The notes: a model not told the origin generated them from the sequence alone. A DNA stretch of 64,000 bases from Jiulongibacter sp024742395 (GCA_965249455.1 OZ252236.1:4030001-4094000), one strand, 5' to 3'. Shown: positions 1 to 9,465, counted from the first letter of the stretch. A program made the numbers and translations.

Positions 1-456
1 AATATCTCTACGGGTTATACTGAGGGTTTAGTGCCTTACCATTACCTGTTTCATAAACAATACAATAGTGGTTTTCTGGGTGGTGGAAATAATGGTTTAA
101 TTACTGGAAACTTCACTTCTTTGGCTTACAACCAATTCGCCAATATCAGAGTGTATCATAATTTTGGCAAAAACCTTTTTCGTCTCAGAACTACCTGGTC
201 TCAGCCGGAAATAGCTCTGGGCTATAATGTTACCTGGAGCCAACTGGACGAAACAAAAAGCCCTTTAGAAGTTAACCTAAATGATTTTTCAACAGGAAAT
301 TATGAGGCTTCCATTTATGCGAACAATCTGATCAGATTCAGAATCATGGGCTTTTATCTGGGTTTTGGGGCCAGATACTCTTACAATCACTCCAAGGAGT
401 TCGTTGGAAATAAACGTTGGGCCCTACGTCCACTCATCAGTGTGCCCCTGTTCTAG
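1..456 (+). CDS. C-terminal part of an outer-membrane beta-barrel-like protein (5' end outside window)
   Basis: The reading frame is open from base 1, so this is the 3' end of a longer gene and the GTG at 31 is not the start. About 151 residues are visible, rich in alternating hydrophobic/aromatic strands (for example YNHSKEFVGNKRW), and the chain ends in a phenylalanine, as is usual for outer-membrane barrels. I cannot name the family; a porin-like or DUF5686-type barrel would fit. A weak hairpin follows at 490-504. Confidence 0.6.
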   Translation, partial: NISTGYTEGLVPYHYLFHKQYNSGFLGGGNNGLITGNFTSLAYNQFANIRVYHNFGKNLFRLRTTWSQPEIALGYNVTWSQLDETKSPLEVNLNDFSTGNYEASIYANNLIRFRIMGFYLGFGARYSYNHSKEFVGNKRWALRPLISVPLF

Positions 457-489
457 GTGCAACCGCAGAGTGTAACCCGTGTCAGTTAG

Positions 490-506
490 AAGGCTTAAAG
501 CCTTTT
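490..506 (+). terminator. Weak hairpin with T-run after the first gene
   Basis: AAGGC, a 5-nt loop and GCCTT are followed by further T residues, 34 nt past the stop codon. The stem is only 5 bp, so termination here is tentative. Confidence 0.35.
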
Positions 507-580
507 AGTCTATAATACTGCCGTTTAACATTTTTTATCACCAAGCCTTTTGCAGATTTCTTAAATTCGTATTACTTCTT

Positions 581-1462
581 ATGAAAAGAGCCAGAACTAT
601 GATAAGGACATTGAGCATTTTACTACTCTATTTCTTAAGTACCTCATTTTCTGATGCTCAATTTAACTTTCCAAATCTTAGTCCACATACCCATCTTAAA
701 CAACAGGTTGGTTACACCAACATCGAATTAAAGTATGATAGACCTGCGGCCAGAGGAAGAAAGATTTTTGGCGGCTTGGTGCCTTATGATAAAATTTGGA
801 GAACGGGTGCTGCTGAAGCTACCACACTTTCTTTTGACCAGGCAGTGGAGATAGAAGGTAAAAAAGTAAAAGCAGGTACTTATGCCTTGTTTACCATACC
901 TCATGAAGATTATTGGGAATTAATTCTAAATTCAGACGCAGATCAATATGGAGCTTACGGACACAATCCAAACTTGGATATACTGCGAGTGACAGCTCCT
1001 ACACAAACATTGAACGACTTTCAGGAGTCTTTGACTCTTAGCTTCGATTTTATTCCTAATGATGCCATTCTTTCTATTGTCTGGGCAAAAACTAAGGTAG
1101 CTTTCAAAATAAGTACAGGTACCAATGAAGAAGTTTCTCATTTCATTAAAGATTCGCTTTTAACAGAACTTTCTTTAGACTCTGACCTTTATGCCAATGG
1201 TGCTTCTTTTATGTTAACCCATCATCAGTCTCTGGATACTGCTTTAGTTTTGGCCAATAAATCATTGGCGATGAATGAAACAGAGTATGGCCATCATACA
1301 AAAATGAAAATCTTACGTTTACTTGGCAGAAATGACGAGGCAAACAAAGAAATAAATGCAGCACTTTCGTTTATCAGAAATCATCCCCACTATTCTGAGA
1401 ACGACAAGAAAATTTCTACTCAAGAATGGGTAAAGGAATTAGAAAAAGAAAACACAAACTAG
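581..1462 (+). CDS. DUF2911 domain-containing secreted protein
   Basis: This 293-aa protein has an N-terminal hydrophobic signal segment (about residues 8-26, ending FSDAQ). It continues with the motif set of DUF2911: SPHTHLKQQVGYTNIEL, YDRPAARGRKIFGGLVPY, and KIWRTGAAEATT followed by KVKAGTYALFTIP. The C-terminal third (about residues 180-293) is helical and TPR-like. DUF2911 proteins are common in Bacteroidota and have no established biochemical role; export to the periplasm is inferred from the signal. The start could also be the ATG at 599, which lies closer to the hydrophobic core. No clear Shine-Dalgarno is present. The next gene begins 56 bp downstream and may be co-transcribed. Confidence 0.85.
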   Translation: MKRARTMIRTLSILLLYFLSTSFSDAQFNFPNLSPHTHLKQQVGYTNIELKYDRPAARGRKIFGGLVPYDKIWRTGAAEATTLSFDQAVEIEGKKVKAGTYALFTIPHEDYWELILNSDADQYGAYGHNPNLDILRVTAPTQTLNDFQESLTLSFDFIPNDAILSIVWAKTKVAFKISTGTNEEVSHFIKDSLLTELSLDSDLYANGASFMLTHHQSLDTALVLANKSLAMNETEYGHHTKMKILRLLGRNDEANKEINAALSFIRNHPHYSENDKKISTQEWVKELEKENTN

Positions 1463-1518
1463 TTAATTAGCATAACAAGAGAACTTTTGACCAATTGTAG
1501 AATATTAATAACTCAAAT

Positions 1519-4440
1519 ATGAAAAATACACCAACACAAATTGGCCGCAAAGCCATCTCATCTTTATTGATGGGTTTACTTCTGCTGGCCTCTTCTGGCT
1601 TAATGGCACAGAGCAAAGCAGAAAAAAAAGTAGAAAAGTTAAAAGCAAAATTGGAAGCTGCCATAGAACAGCTACCTGTTTCTGACAAAGCACAGGAAAG
1701 TATAGAAGAGGTAGTTTTGAGTAAGCCAAAATTACCTGCTCCAAAAAAGGGAGCTACAGTAGAAGGTATTACTGAATATACCCTAAGTAATGGATTAAAA
1801 GTGCTTCTTTTCCCTGACCAAACACAGCAAACTATCACCGTTAACATAACCTATCGGGTGGGTAGCCGCCATGAAGGATACGGTGAAACCGGTATGGCTC
1901 ACTTATTGGAGCACATGGTTTTTAAAGGATCTCCTAAACACCCTGATATTCCTAAAGAGCTATCCGATCATGGGGCTCGTCCTAATGGTACCACCTGGTT
2001 AGACAGAACCAACTATTTTGAAACTTTCAATGCAACAGAAGAAAATCTGAAGTGGGCTTTGGATCTGGAATCTGACCGCATGGTAAACTCCTTCATTAAA
2101 AAGGAAGACCTGGAATCCGAGTATACGGTAGTTCGAAATGAATTTGAAATGGGTGAAAACAACCCAAATTCAATTCTAATGGAACGCATTAATTCTGCGG
2201 CGTACGTTTGGCACAATTACGGAAACAGCACCATTGGCTCACGTGAAGATCTGGAACGAGTGCCGATTGAAAAACTTCAGGATTTTTACAAAAAATACTA
2301 TCAGCCAGATAATGCTGTACTTATTGTAGCAGGTAAAATTGACCCGGAAAAAACCTTGGCAATGGTAAATGAGTATTTTGGACCCATACCACGCCCTGCA
2401 CGTAAACTTACAGATACATACACCAAAGAGCCTGCACAGGATACTGAAAGAAACATAGTGTTAAAGCGTGTAGGTGATGTACAATATCTAGGAGCTCAGT
2501 ATCATGTTCCACCGGCTACTCATCCTGACTATGCTTCTGTGGATGTTATTGCTGATGCCATGGCTTCACAGCCAAGTGGTCCTTTGTATAAAGCAATGGT
2601 AGATGGAAAATATGCTGCTGCCATTTTTGGTTATGCACGTGCCTTAAAGGAACCTGGTCATTCCTACTTCGGTGCAGTAGTTCCTAAAGACAAAGACATC
2701 AATGAAGCCAAAGAAGTATTTTTAAAAACACTTGATACTGCTCTTACCCGTGAGTGGACAGATGAAGAAGTAAACCGTGCCAAAACACAAACGGCCAAAT
2801 ACCTGGACCAAGTAACCCGAAATTCTGAAGCTTTTGCAAAAATGCTAAGTGAGTTTATTGCTTTGGGAGACTGGCGTACTTTTTTCCTTTTTCGGGATGC
2901 CGTTGCCAATGTAACACCTGACGATGTAGCCAGAGTAGCTAAAACTTATTTTAAACCATCTAATAGAACAGTGGGAATGTTTATACCTACTGAGGAGCCA
3001 GACAGAGTACATATTCCTGAAGCTCCCGATGTGAATGAATTGGTAAAAGACTACCAAGGACGTGAGGACGTATCGCAAGGGGAAGCTTTTGAGGCCACTC
3101 ACGCTAATATCATGGAGAGATCTCATGAAGGTACATTTAGCAATGGAATGGAATACTCGCTTCTTTCAAAAGGTACTCGCGGAGAAACAGTAGTAGCCAA
3201 TATGACCTTGAGAATTGGAGATAAAGAATCTCTCTCAAACGTAGGCATGACAGATAACCTAACGGCCTCTATGCTCATGAGAGGTTCAAAAACTATGACC
3301 CGTCAGCAGATGAAAGATAAGCTGGATGCCCTAAAGAGTTCAGTAAGTATTAGCGGAGGAGGAAACACTGTATCTGTTTCCATTAACTCTACCCGTAAGA
3401 GTTTGCCTGAGGTTTTAGCTATTGTAGAAGATGCTTTGAAAAACCCCGTTTTTGACGAAACAGAGTTTGCCAATTTAAAAGAAGAAATGAGAGCGGGTTT
3501 AGAGTCTCAGCAGTCTGACCCCATGGCTCTGGCACAGACTACCTTTAGAAAAACAATGAGCAAATACCCAAAAGGTGATGTGCGATATGTTCCTTCAATC
3601 GAAGAGCAACTGCAATACCTGAGCGAGGCCACCATTGATGGCATGAAGAAAATTCATAGTAATCTGTATGGAACCGCCAATGCCACCGTGTCTGTAGTAG
3701 GTGATTTTGATGAAGAAGCTACTAAAGCCGACTTAGAGAAGCGTTTTGGCAATTGGAACAGTCCGGTCAAATTTGTTCGTATGCCGAATGAATATCAGGA
3801 AAACCCTGCCGGAGGAACCAAATTGAATACTCCAGACAAAGCCAATGCCATGATGATTACTGGAATTAACTTAAAACTAAAAGACGATGCTCCAGACTAT
3901 ATGGCTCTTTATGTAGGAAACTATCTGCTGGGTGGTGGCTTTCTAAATAGCCGACTGGCCACCAGAATCAGACAAAAAGAAGGTATCTCCTATGGTGTGG
4001 GAAGTCAGGTACAGGCTTCGCCTATTGACGAAAGTGGTATCTTCTTGACTTACGCCATTTATGCACCGGAAAACTCAGCCAGATTACAGGAGGCACTTCT
4101 TGAAGAAATTAATAAGGTAAGAAACGAAGGGTTTACTGAAGACGAGTTGGCTAAGGCCAAAGAAGGTTTGCTTCAAGCCAGAACTCTTTCTCTTTCAAAA
4201 GATGGGGAGCTAGCTGGTAAGATGAATGGTTACCTTTATCTTAACCGTGATCTTGATTTTGACGCAGATATGGATGAGAAACTTAAAAACTTAAGTTTGG
4301 AAGAGGTAAATACGGCCTTCAGAAAATATGTTGACCCATCTAAACTCACCATTATTCAAGCCGGTGATTTCGAAAAGAAATTTGCTGCTCCACAAGGAGA
4401 AACAACTCCGGCAGCCGGAAAAATTTCGGGAGGAGAGTAA
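1519..4440 (+). CDS. M16 family zinc metallopeptidase (pitrilysin-like, two-domain)
   Basis: This 973-aa protein starts with a signal peptide (cleavage likely after LMAQ, about residue 31) and a lysine-rich linker. The first M16 domain carries the inverted zinc motif HxxEH as HLLEH (H128, E131, H132), with the downstream glutamate region around EYTVVRNEFEMGENN. A second, inactive-type M16 domain follows (about residues 520-940, with YLLGGGFLNSRLATRIRQKEGISYGVG). Such clam-shell peptidases degrade peptides in the periplasm or outer envelope. The length is typical of two-domain bacterial members. It is followed by a strong hairpin terminator. The natural substrate cannot be deduced. Confidence 0.95.
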   Translation: MKNTPTQIGRKAISSLLMGLLLLASSGLMAQSKAEKKVEKLKAKLEAAIEQLPVSDKAQESIEEVVLSKPKLPAPKKGATVEGITEYTLSNGLKVLLFPDQTQQTITVNITYRVGSRHEGYGETGMAHLLEHMVFKGSPKHPDIPKELSDHGARPNGTTWLDRTNYFETFNATEENLKWALDLESDRMVNSFIKKEDLESEYTVVRNEFEMGENNPNSILMERINSAAYVWHNYGNSTIGSREDLERVPIEKLQDFYKKYYQPDNAVLIVAGKIDPEKTLAMVNEYFGPIPRPARKLTDTYTKEPAQDTERNIVLKRVGDVQYLGAQYHVPPATHPDYASVDVIADAMASQPSGPLYKAMVDGKYAAAIFGYARALKEPGHSYFGAVVPKDKDINEAKEVFLKTLDTALTREWTDEEVNRAKTQTAKYLDQVTRNSEAFAKMLSEFIALGDWRTFFLFRDAVANVTPDDVARVAKTYFKPSNRTVGMFIPTEEPDRVHIPEAPDVNELVKDYQGREDVSQGEAFEATHANIMERSHEGTFSNGMEYSLLSKGTRGETVVANMTLRIGDKESLSNVGMTDNLTASMLMRGSKTMTRQQMKDKLDALKSSVSISGGGNTVSVSINSTRKSLPEVLAIVEDALKNPVFDETEFANLKEEMRAGLESQQSDPMALAQTTFRKTMSKYPKGDVRYVPSIEEQLQYLSEATIDGMKKIHSNLYGTANATVSVVGDFDEEATKADLEKRFGNWNSPVKFVRMPNEYQENPAGGTKLNTPDKANAMMITGINLKLKDDAPDYMALYVGNYLLGGGFLNSRLATRIRQKEGISYGVGSQVQASPIDESGIFLTYAIYAPENSARLQEALLEEINKVRNEGFTEDELAKAKEGLLQARTLSLSKDGELAGKMNGYLYLNRDLDFDADMDEKLKNLSLEEVNTAFRKYVDPSKLTIIQAGDFEKKFAAPQGETTPAAGKISGGE

Positions 4441-4460
4441 GAAAATACGCTAGTATAAAC

Positions 4461-4494
4461 AAGAAAGAGGCAGCCGTAAGGTTGCCTCTTTCTT
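4461..4494. terminator. Bidirectional intrinsic terminator
   Basis: A perfect 12-bp stem (AAGAAAGAGGCA / TGCCTCTTTCTT) encloses a 10-nt loop between the M16 peptidase and the convergent small gene. A/T tracts on both sides let it serve both strands. Confidence 0.85.
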
Positions 4495-4530
4495 GTTACT
4501 GGGTAGTATAAAATGATTGCTTATCCTTTT

Positions 4531-4854
4531 TCAACACCAGGTAAACTGACTGAATTTGATTTCATTCTCTTTCATATACTGACCAAATTTACTGTAGGCA
4601 TCATTGTTATGAAAACGCTTTTTAATTGCTCTCAATATTGCCTCTTTATTGGTTGCAGAGACATTGAACAACTTCGCCAACTTCTTCACCTCCTCTGCCT
4701 CAACAGTGTAAAAATATTCGTAATCTGAATCCCCCAGAAGTTCATTCACTCTTTTACCTATGTCGTAACCTTCAAATTTCAGTTGATTTTGAGGATCAAA
4801 ATATACCCTCATCCAGATTTTAATTTCGGCATTTTCAAATTCATAGAGTATCAT
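4531..4854 (-). CDS. Conserved small protein of unknown function
   Basis: This 107-aa acidic, soluble protein has no signal peptide. It begins MILYEFENAEIKIWMRVYFD and contains a tyrosine-rich stretch (DSDYEYFYTVEAEEV) followed by an amphipathic helix with NKEAILRAIKKRF. I do not recognise a family. It starts at an ATG, lies convergent to the M16 peptidase and shares its terminator. It is separated by 44 bp from the GNAT gene upstream on the same strand, so it could be the last gene of that run. Confidence 0.6.
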   Translation of the reverse strand: MILYEFENAEIKIWMRVYFDPQNQLKFEGYDIGKRVNELLGDSDYEYFYTVEAEEVKKLAKLFNVSATNKEAILRAIKKRFHNNDAYSKFGQYMKENEIKFSQFTWC

Positions 4855-4898
4855 ATTCCCACATAATATTCAATTCGTGCCAATCAACCCTTCTCAGT

Positions 4899-5438
4899 CT
4901 ATTGAGAATTAGCCAATTTGGCAAATATGACTAAATTAATAAACTCATCGTTTTTTATCTCACAATCATGCATTGTTCCTTCCTTTGTAAAGTTCATTTT
5001 GTTTAATAAACTTATACAATTTGTGTTTGCTTCCTCGACAAAAGCTTCGACCCGATGCAATTTTGCCACTTCAAAGGCATATTTAAGTATTTGAGGCAGA
5101 ACCTCAGTAAGCACGCCTTTTCCCCAATTGCGAGGCATGAGCCAAAAACCAATCTCGGCTTTCCTATTTTCACTACTAAGGTTATTGAATCCTGCCGCAC
5201 CCAAAAACTCACCTTCACTTTTAGTACAAATGGCCCACCAGATTCCCGTTCCTGTTTTTTCAAGATCGGCATACCAGTTTAATTGCTCTTTGGTTTCTTT
5301 TATTGTTGCAAAACTTACACCATAATATCGAATAACATCCGGGTGAGAAAGGCCGGCAAAAATGTTCTCCAAATCTGAAGACACTATTTGCCTAAGAAGT
5401 AGGTTTTCGGTTAATATTTCAGGAAAAACTTCATTCAT
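4899..5438 (-). CDS. GNAT family N-acetyltransferase (RimJ/RimL-like)
   Basis: The product is about 179 aa from the ATG at 5438. An upstream in-frame ATG at 5471 would overlap the end of the preceding gene and adds residues without conservation. The acetyl-CoA fold is recognisable from ENLLLRQIVSSDLENIFAG, GFWLMPRNWGKGVLTEVL (the Q/RxxGxG/A-type pyrophosphate loop is degenerate: RNWGKG) and the C-terminal MNFTKEG typical of the RimJ/RimL subgroup. It is predicted to transfer an acetyl group from acetyl-CoA to an amine of a protein, peptide or small molecule. It lies immediately downstream of the M50-like peptidase gene (10-bp gap), suggesting co-transcription. Confidence 0.85.
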   Translation of the reverse strand: MNEVFPEILTENLLLRQIVSSDLENIFAGLSHPDVIRYYGVSFATIKETKEQLNWYADLEKTGTGIWWAICTKSEGEFLGAAGFNNLSSENRKAEIGFWLMPRNWGKGVLTEVLPQILKYAFEVAKLHRVEAFVEEANTNCISLLNKMNFTKEGTMHDCEIKNDEFINLVIFAKLANSQ

Positions 5439-5448
5439 ATTTTCTCTT

Positions 5449-6018
5449 TCAAGGCAGCAGTATTTTACCAATTATTCCCCAAAAAACTAATCCTGTAAGA
5501 ACAGATAACCAAAGATTAACAATTCCCAAAACTTTGTTAATCCTGAATGTCAAAAAACTAAAATATATGATAGCAAAAATGACAAGTAATATTGAAATAA
5601 CTGCCGGAGCAACCGGATCTATGCCACTGTAGGTACTGAAATTATACTCGTCAAAATTGGGTTGGCCGGAAAGCCCTTTAAACCTACCAATTAAATACGG
5701 AATATTAACCAAACCTCTGAGCATTGTCACAGCCCCAAGAATCATCCATACAGGTGAGTACCTTTTTCGTGAAATAATAAAGGCCAGAACAAGAATGGTT
5801 AATGATACCATTGGACCAGAAATGGTGGCCACTGCCTTCTCTGCGGCAGATAATGTCTCTGTATCTGCACTTACAGAAGCATAGTGTAGAACTATATTGT
5901 CTGCACCAAAAATATGGTAACTGATAAAATGGCCCAGCTCATGTGCCAGAGCATTGAGAGGAACAAAAATAAGACCCAGGGGAATCCATCTATATAAGTC
6001 TTTTAATACCTGAACCAT
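5449..6018 (-). CDS. Membrane-embedded M50-like zinc peptidase
   Basis: This 189-aa protein has about five hydrophobic segments. The first contains the zinc motif HELGH (H26, E27, H30), as in site-2-protease-like proteins. A second characteristic element is AVATISGPMVSLTILVLAF, matching the small-residue-rich GP segment near the active site of M50 relatives. No PDZ domain is present. M50 peptidases cleave within membranes, but this short form may instead be a non-peptidase relative. It sits in a minus-strand run, 50 bp after the HAD gene and just before the GNAT gene. Confidence 0.7.
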   Translation of the reverse strand: MVQVLKDLYRWIPLGLIFVPLNALAHELGHFISYHIFGADNIVLHYASVSADTETLSAAEKAVATISGPMVSLTILVLAFIISRKRYSPVWMILGAVTMLRGLVNIPYLIGRFKGLSGQPNFDEYNFSTYSGIDPVAPAVISILLVIFAIIYFSFLTFRINKVLGIVNLWLSVLTGLVFWGIIGKILLP

Positions 6019-6068
6019 AAGCTATATAAACTTAGACCTATCTAAAATACAGCTTTCATTGGTCAGAA

Positions 6069-6710
6069 TCAAAAATGTAATTCTGAGAGATCTGTTTCAT
6101 GAAAAGAATGTAGTACGAAATCTGAAAGATGTTCAATTTTATTCAAACCTGAATTACTGAAACCAGCTACTTTTAACCCTGCCTTGCGGGCAGCCATTAT
6201 GCCTGAAGCCGAATCTTCCACAGCCAGGCATTCTGAAGAAAGTAAATTTAATTTCTTAATCGATTTCAAATAAACATCCGGTTCCGGCTTACCTCTTTCT
6301 ACCATATCAGCAGAGGTTATAGCACATACTTTTTGTGCAATTCCTGCCTTTTCTAAGACAACCGGTATAACTTCATAAGGTGAATTAGTAGCCAGAGCAA
6401 TCTTCCTTCCATTTTGGCTCAATCTATTAATAAAGTTCTTAATACCCGGTATTATACAATCTTCTTCTTTGATTAACTCAATCACCCTTAAAACCACATC
6501 CATTTCTACTTTCTTAAAATTCCTATGTTGCCAAGGGAATCGTTTAAACCAAAAATCAGTAACTTCTGCAGTAGTCATATTTTTGGTCAGTTGGGTCAAA
6601 TCAGGGCGAAGCTGAACCCCTAAAGCAGAAAATACCTCCATTTCTGCTTGTGCCCAGAGTGGTTCTGAATTAACAATAACCCCGTCCATATCAAAAATTA
6701 CAGCTTTCAT
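6069..6710 (-). CDS. HAD-superfamily phosphatase, beta-phosphoglucomutase/HxpB-like
   Basis: This 213-aa protein has HAD motif I as FDMDG (nucleophile D7, acid D9) at the N-terminus, followed by VIVNSEPLW as in the hexitol/2-deoxyglucose-6-phosphatase group. The helical cap lies at about residues 18-85, motif II is ALATNSP, the motif III region is ERGKPEPDVYLKS, and motif IV is CLAVEDSASGIMAA. It is predicted to dephosphorylate a sugar phosphate (or isomerise, if it is a true beta-PGM). Its start lies 10 bp from the stop of the upstream DinB-like gene, so they probably form an operon. Confidence 0.88.
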   Translation of the reverse strand: MKAVIFDMDGVIVNSEPLWAQAEMEVFSALGVQLRPDLTQLTKNMTTAEVTDFWFKRFPWQHRNFKKVEMDVVLRVIELIKEEDCIIPGIKNFINRLSQNGRKIALATNSPYEVIPVVLEKAGIAQKVCAITSADMVERGKPEPDVYLKSIKKLNLLSSECLAVEDSASGIMAARKAGLKVAGFSNSGLNKIEHLSDFVLHSFHETDLSELHF

Positions 6711-6720
6711 AGAAAGAAAA

Positions 6721-7242
6721 TCATCGAGTCAAAATACTTAAATAATTGACCCATGGACCTACTTCTTCTTTGTATTGTTTGGCTAACACCCTGCATATTT
6801 GAGCTATATGGCCCAGATCATGCACCGCCCAGGTAGAAATTAATTGTTTCAATGACACCTCACCAAATTCAGGATGTACACCTGTTTTAATAAGGTCGGT
6901 CTCTTTTAATTCAAGGGATAATAAGAAGGCAAGGCTCTTCTCTCGCTCTATTCTAAAATCATCTAAAATCTGCAAAATTGACTGATCCCTAACTATAACT
7001 GATCCTTCCCTGTAAAAAGGCTTAAAAGACTTATCATCATTCTCAGATAAAATCACTTTGATTCTACTAACCCAATCAGTTCTCTCACCATGTACCAAGT
7101 GATTCAAGATCTGTTTTGGACTCCATGTTTCAGCACCTTCGTTGCAGTTTAGCCATGATTCAGGCAGATTTGTGAGTAAGGAAGATAGCGTATTCGGCGT
7201 TTGAGAGAGTATTTTAATCGAAGAGTTTAATTCGAATTCCAT
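6721..7242 (-). CDS. DinB-superfamily protein (YfiT-like)
   Basis: This 173-aa helical-bundle protein carries the three DinB-fold histidines: H in WSPKQILNHLVHGERTDW, with the later motif VHDLGHIAQICRVL near the C-terminus. In this superfamily the histidines bind a divalent metal, and members include bacillithiol S-transferase-like enzymes and YfiT. The precise substrate is unknown. It lies just upstream of the HAD gene in the same direction. A second, only distantly similar DinB-fold gene occurs at 33570. Confidence 0.82.
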   Translation of the reverse strand: MEFELNSSIKILSQTPNTLSSLLTNLPESWLNCNEGAETWSPKQILNHLVHGERTDWVSRIKVILSENDDKSFKPFYREGSVIVRDQSILQILDDFRIEREKSLAFLLSLELKETDLIKTGVHPEFGEVSLKQLISTWAVHDLGHIAQICRVLAKQYKEEVGPWVNYLSILTR

Positions 7243-7288
7243 TCAATGAGTAGAGTTTTTTTACTATATCAACGTCTTATTTGAACGT

Positions 7289-8329
7289 TTACTTTCCAGA
7301 AAAGGCTTTTTTTACGAATTCAAGCTGCTTGTTTACAATTTCCTGATTATGTCCATGTCCTGCACTTTCTGCTATAGCATATTGCTTCTCAGGAGCTATT
7401 ATTTTATCAAAATAGACTTTATTTAATTTCATTGACGTTAAAATATCATTCTGGCCCTGAATGAGAAAAACCGGCACCTCAAAGACCAAACCATCTCGCA
7501 TAAAATCTATTTCAGAGACCATAGACTTTATCCCTAGTTTTTGATGCCCTACAAGATTTAGAAAGGAATAATCGTCTCCATCATACCTTGCTTTACCATC
7601 TTTTTCATTATCATATTCAGCAGCTATTTTCCACCAGTATTCCGGAGCAGCCACAGATCTATCAGCTTCGTATTTTTTTACTATTCGTAACAATTGCCCA
7701 TACTTCTGAGCATTGTCATAAGGTGGTTTGCCCAGTACTTCTAATTTTTCCTTTGCGGGCTCATCTTTACTTGCCTTCACCAAAGAAAGTGTCTCCTCAT
7801 AAGCATGGACAATATTTTTTTCAAAATTCACGAATTGAGCATGGCCTATATACGCATGAAATAATTCCGGATTAGCTAAGGCCATTTTAGCCCCAAGAAT
7901 GGAGCCCCAAGATGTGCCAACCAAGACCAACTTTTCTTTGTTGAGCTTTTTGAGCAAATATCTTGTAACTTCCTTGCCATCTTCCACCATTTGTTCTACG
8001 GTCAATGGATTCTCTATGTAAAAGTCTACATCTACTTCAGTAGGTATATTACGACCATAGGTTTTACCCGCACCTCTTTGATCCCAGTTAACCAGAATGA
8101 AATCCTTTTCCCATCCCGCGTACATGGCATTTGCATATGGGCTCATGGTACTTCCGGGTCCACCATGAATAAAAAGTATAAGTGGTTTAGAGAGATCCTC
8201 CCCATCAATAGTTACCCATTGTTCTATTCCTCCAATACGAACGAACTGGCTTTCATGTAATGAATTACCTTGTGCGAAGGTGGCTGTATAGAAAAATAAC
8301 AAGCTGAATAAATTAGTGAGTACTTTCAT
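7289..8329 (-). CDS. Secreted alpha/beta hydrolase, S33 (prolyl aminopeptidase)-like
   Basis: This 346-aa protein has an N-terminal signal peptide ending TFAQ (residue 20). It has an HGGPG oxyanion motif (ILFIHGGPGS, residues 51-60), the characteristic NWDQRGAGKT, and the nucleophile elbow GTSWGS with Ser140. The expected acid is in GQNDILT and the catalytic histidine in SAGHGHN near the C-terminus. The HGGPG/DQRG pair places it with proline iminopeptidase-like S33 hydrolases; the substrate may be a peptide or a small ester. It lies 46 bp upstream of the DinB/HAD/M50 run on the same strand. Confidence 0.88.
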   Translation of the reverse strand: MKVLTNLFSLLFFYTATFAQGNSLHESQFVRIGGIEQWVTIDGEDLSKPLILFIHGGPGSTMSPYANAMYAGWEKDFILVNWDQRGAGKTYGRNIPTEVDVDFYIENPLTVEQMVEDGKEVTRYLLKKLNKEKLVLVGTSWGSILGAKMALANPELFHAYIGHAQFVNFEKNIVHAYEETLSLVKASKDEPAKEKLEVLGKPPYDNAQKYGQLLRIVKKYEADRSVAAPEYWWKIAAEYDNEKDGKARYDGDDYSFLNLVGHQKLGIKSMVSEIDFMRDGLVFEVPVFLIQGQNDILTSMKLNKVYFDKIIAPEKQYAIAESAGHGHNQEIVNKQLEFVKKAFSGK

Positions 8330-8472
8330 ATTTCAAGAGTTGAGAATTGATAACAAATCAAAGTTAGAATTCATAAATATGAAAATTAAAAGCCTTTTGA
8401 TAAGCGGTTTAAAAGAACCCACCAACAGCTATTGTGTTTAATTTTAGATGTATGAGTGGTTAGATTCGCTAC

Positions 8473-8835
8473 CTAAACAACTCCCTTACAAATATCCAAA
8501 GCTTTATTAAGTAGAAACACTATCTCTTCAATCGGTAAATTAATATTAGGATCTATTCTGAAAATCTTCATCCTTGCTCTGCTCCCGACTTCCAGCATTG
8601 GATGATCCAGTAATTTACCCTCTACAAAAAGTATATAAGGTTCTTTTGTCTTTTTATCTGTCCATAAGTAACAGAACATTTTCTTTTTATAGCAGAAACA
8701 AGGCATACCATATTTCCTGGTTTCAGAAACAAGAGAATCCTGAGCTAAAATCAAGCTTCTAAGTGCCAAAAGGCAACTTTTCACCAGTTCTTCCTTGCTT
8801 AGGTAAAACGAATTAAGTTCATGTACGGCATCCAT
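8473..8835 (-). CDS. DUF1801 (YdhG-like) domain protein
   Basis: This 120-aa soluble protein has the pattern ETRKYGMPCFCYKKKMFCYLW followed by YILFVEGKLLDHPMLE and a C-terminal helix. This is the DUF1801/YdeI-YdhG fold (SufE-unlike, iron-metabolism associated in some members). No catalytic function is established. Three cysteines lie close together, in CFCYKKKMFC. It is 22 bp downstream of the LytTR gene on the same strand. Confidence 0.75.
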   Translation of the reverse strand: MDAVHELNSFYLSKEELVKSCLLALRSLILAQDSLVSETRKYGMPCFCYKKKMFCYLWTDKKTKEPYILFVEGKLLDHPMLEVGSRARMKIFRIDPNINLPIEEIVFLLNKALDICKGVV

Positions 8836-8857
8836 GCTAGCAAGATAACCAATTTGA

Positions 8858-9211
8858 TTAAAAGGTCTTAGTCAGCAGATTTTTCAAGAAATCTCGCTTG
8901 CGTCTGGGTATTATTATTTCCTCAGCATTTCTAAGTGTGATATAAGCTGTATCTGAAGTAAAATTGGAATTCAATATAAAGGATCTATGAACCAAATAAG
9001 AGCGATCAATGCGGACAAAATTCTTTTGGCGAAGCAATTCCTGAAAGGTTTTAAGGCTGTAGCCAGATACCACCTCTCTTCCATTCCGTGTATGTATTAT
9101 GGTGTAATTAGAATCTGCTCTAAAGTGGGTAATCTGACTTAAAGAAAGCTCAAGTATTAGCTTGGGTAGTGTCATGGCGGTCGTATTTATTTCACAATAG
9201 GTAATCTTCAC
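8858..9211 (-). CDS. Stand-alone LytTR DNA-binding domain protein
   Basis: This 117-aa protein is almost entirely a LytTR domain: SQITHFRADSNYTIIHT, then a strand with GREVVSGYSLKTFQELL, FVRIDRSYLVHRSFI and RRKRDFLKNLL. LytTR proteins bind DNA via beta-strands, usually as the output half of two-component regulators, but no receiver domain is present. The ATG at 9175 (MTLPKLIL) is an alternative start. It is divergent from the TPR-HTH protein starting at 9466, so the shared intergenic region may be its target; this is inference. Confidence 0.82.
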   Translation of the reverse strand: MKITYCEINTTAMTLPKLILELSLSQITHFRADSNYTIIHTRNGREVVSGYSLKTFQELLRQKNFVRIDRSYLVHRSFILNSNFTSDTAYITLRNAEEIIIPRRKRDFLKNLLTKTF

Positions 9212-9355
9212 AAAAGTTAGATGATAAGAATCAAATCTTCAATTGTCATACCAAAGCTAATCGCATTATTCTCATTGCCATCAATTAGTACGGGACAAAA
9301 GGTAGACAGAAGTTAACAAGCTGATTATTACACTTTTATATATCTTCAAAAATGT

Positions 9356-9363
9356 TAACTTTA
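9356..9363 (+). promoter_or_regulatory. Possible Bacteroidota -7 box for the TPR-HTH gene
   Basis: TAACTTTA resembles the Bacteroidota -7 consensus TAnnTTTG and sits about 100 bp before the ATG at 9466. The nine-base context ATGTTAACTTT recurs upstream of pdxJ. No good -33 box is seen. Confidence 0.3.
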
Positions 9364-9465
9364 TGTACTTCTTAGGCATTACGCAGTTTGGAATACACTA
9401 ATTCAGTAAGAGTATCTCATGTATTTCTCATTATTTTAACTTATTTGAATAGTTATTTCTATTCT

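Noticed and set aside
2845..3126. Antisense ORF within the M16 peptidase gene
   Set aside because: It lies completely inside a long conserved gene with no protein-like features of its own.
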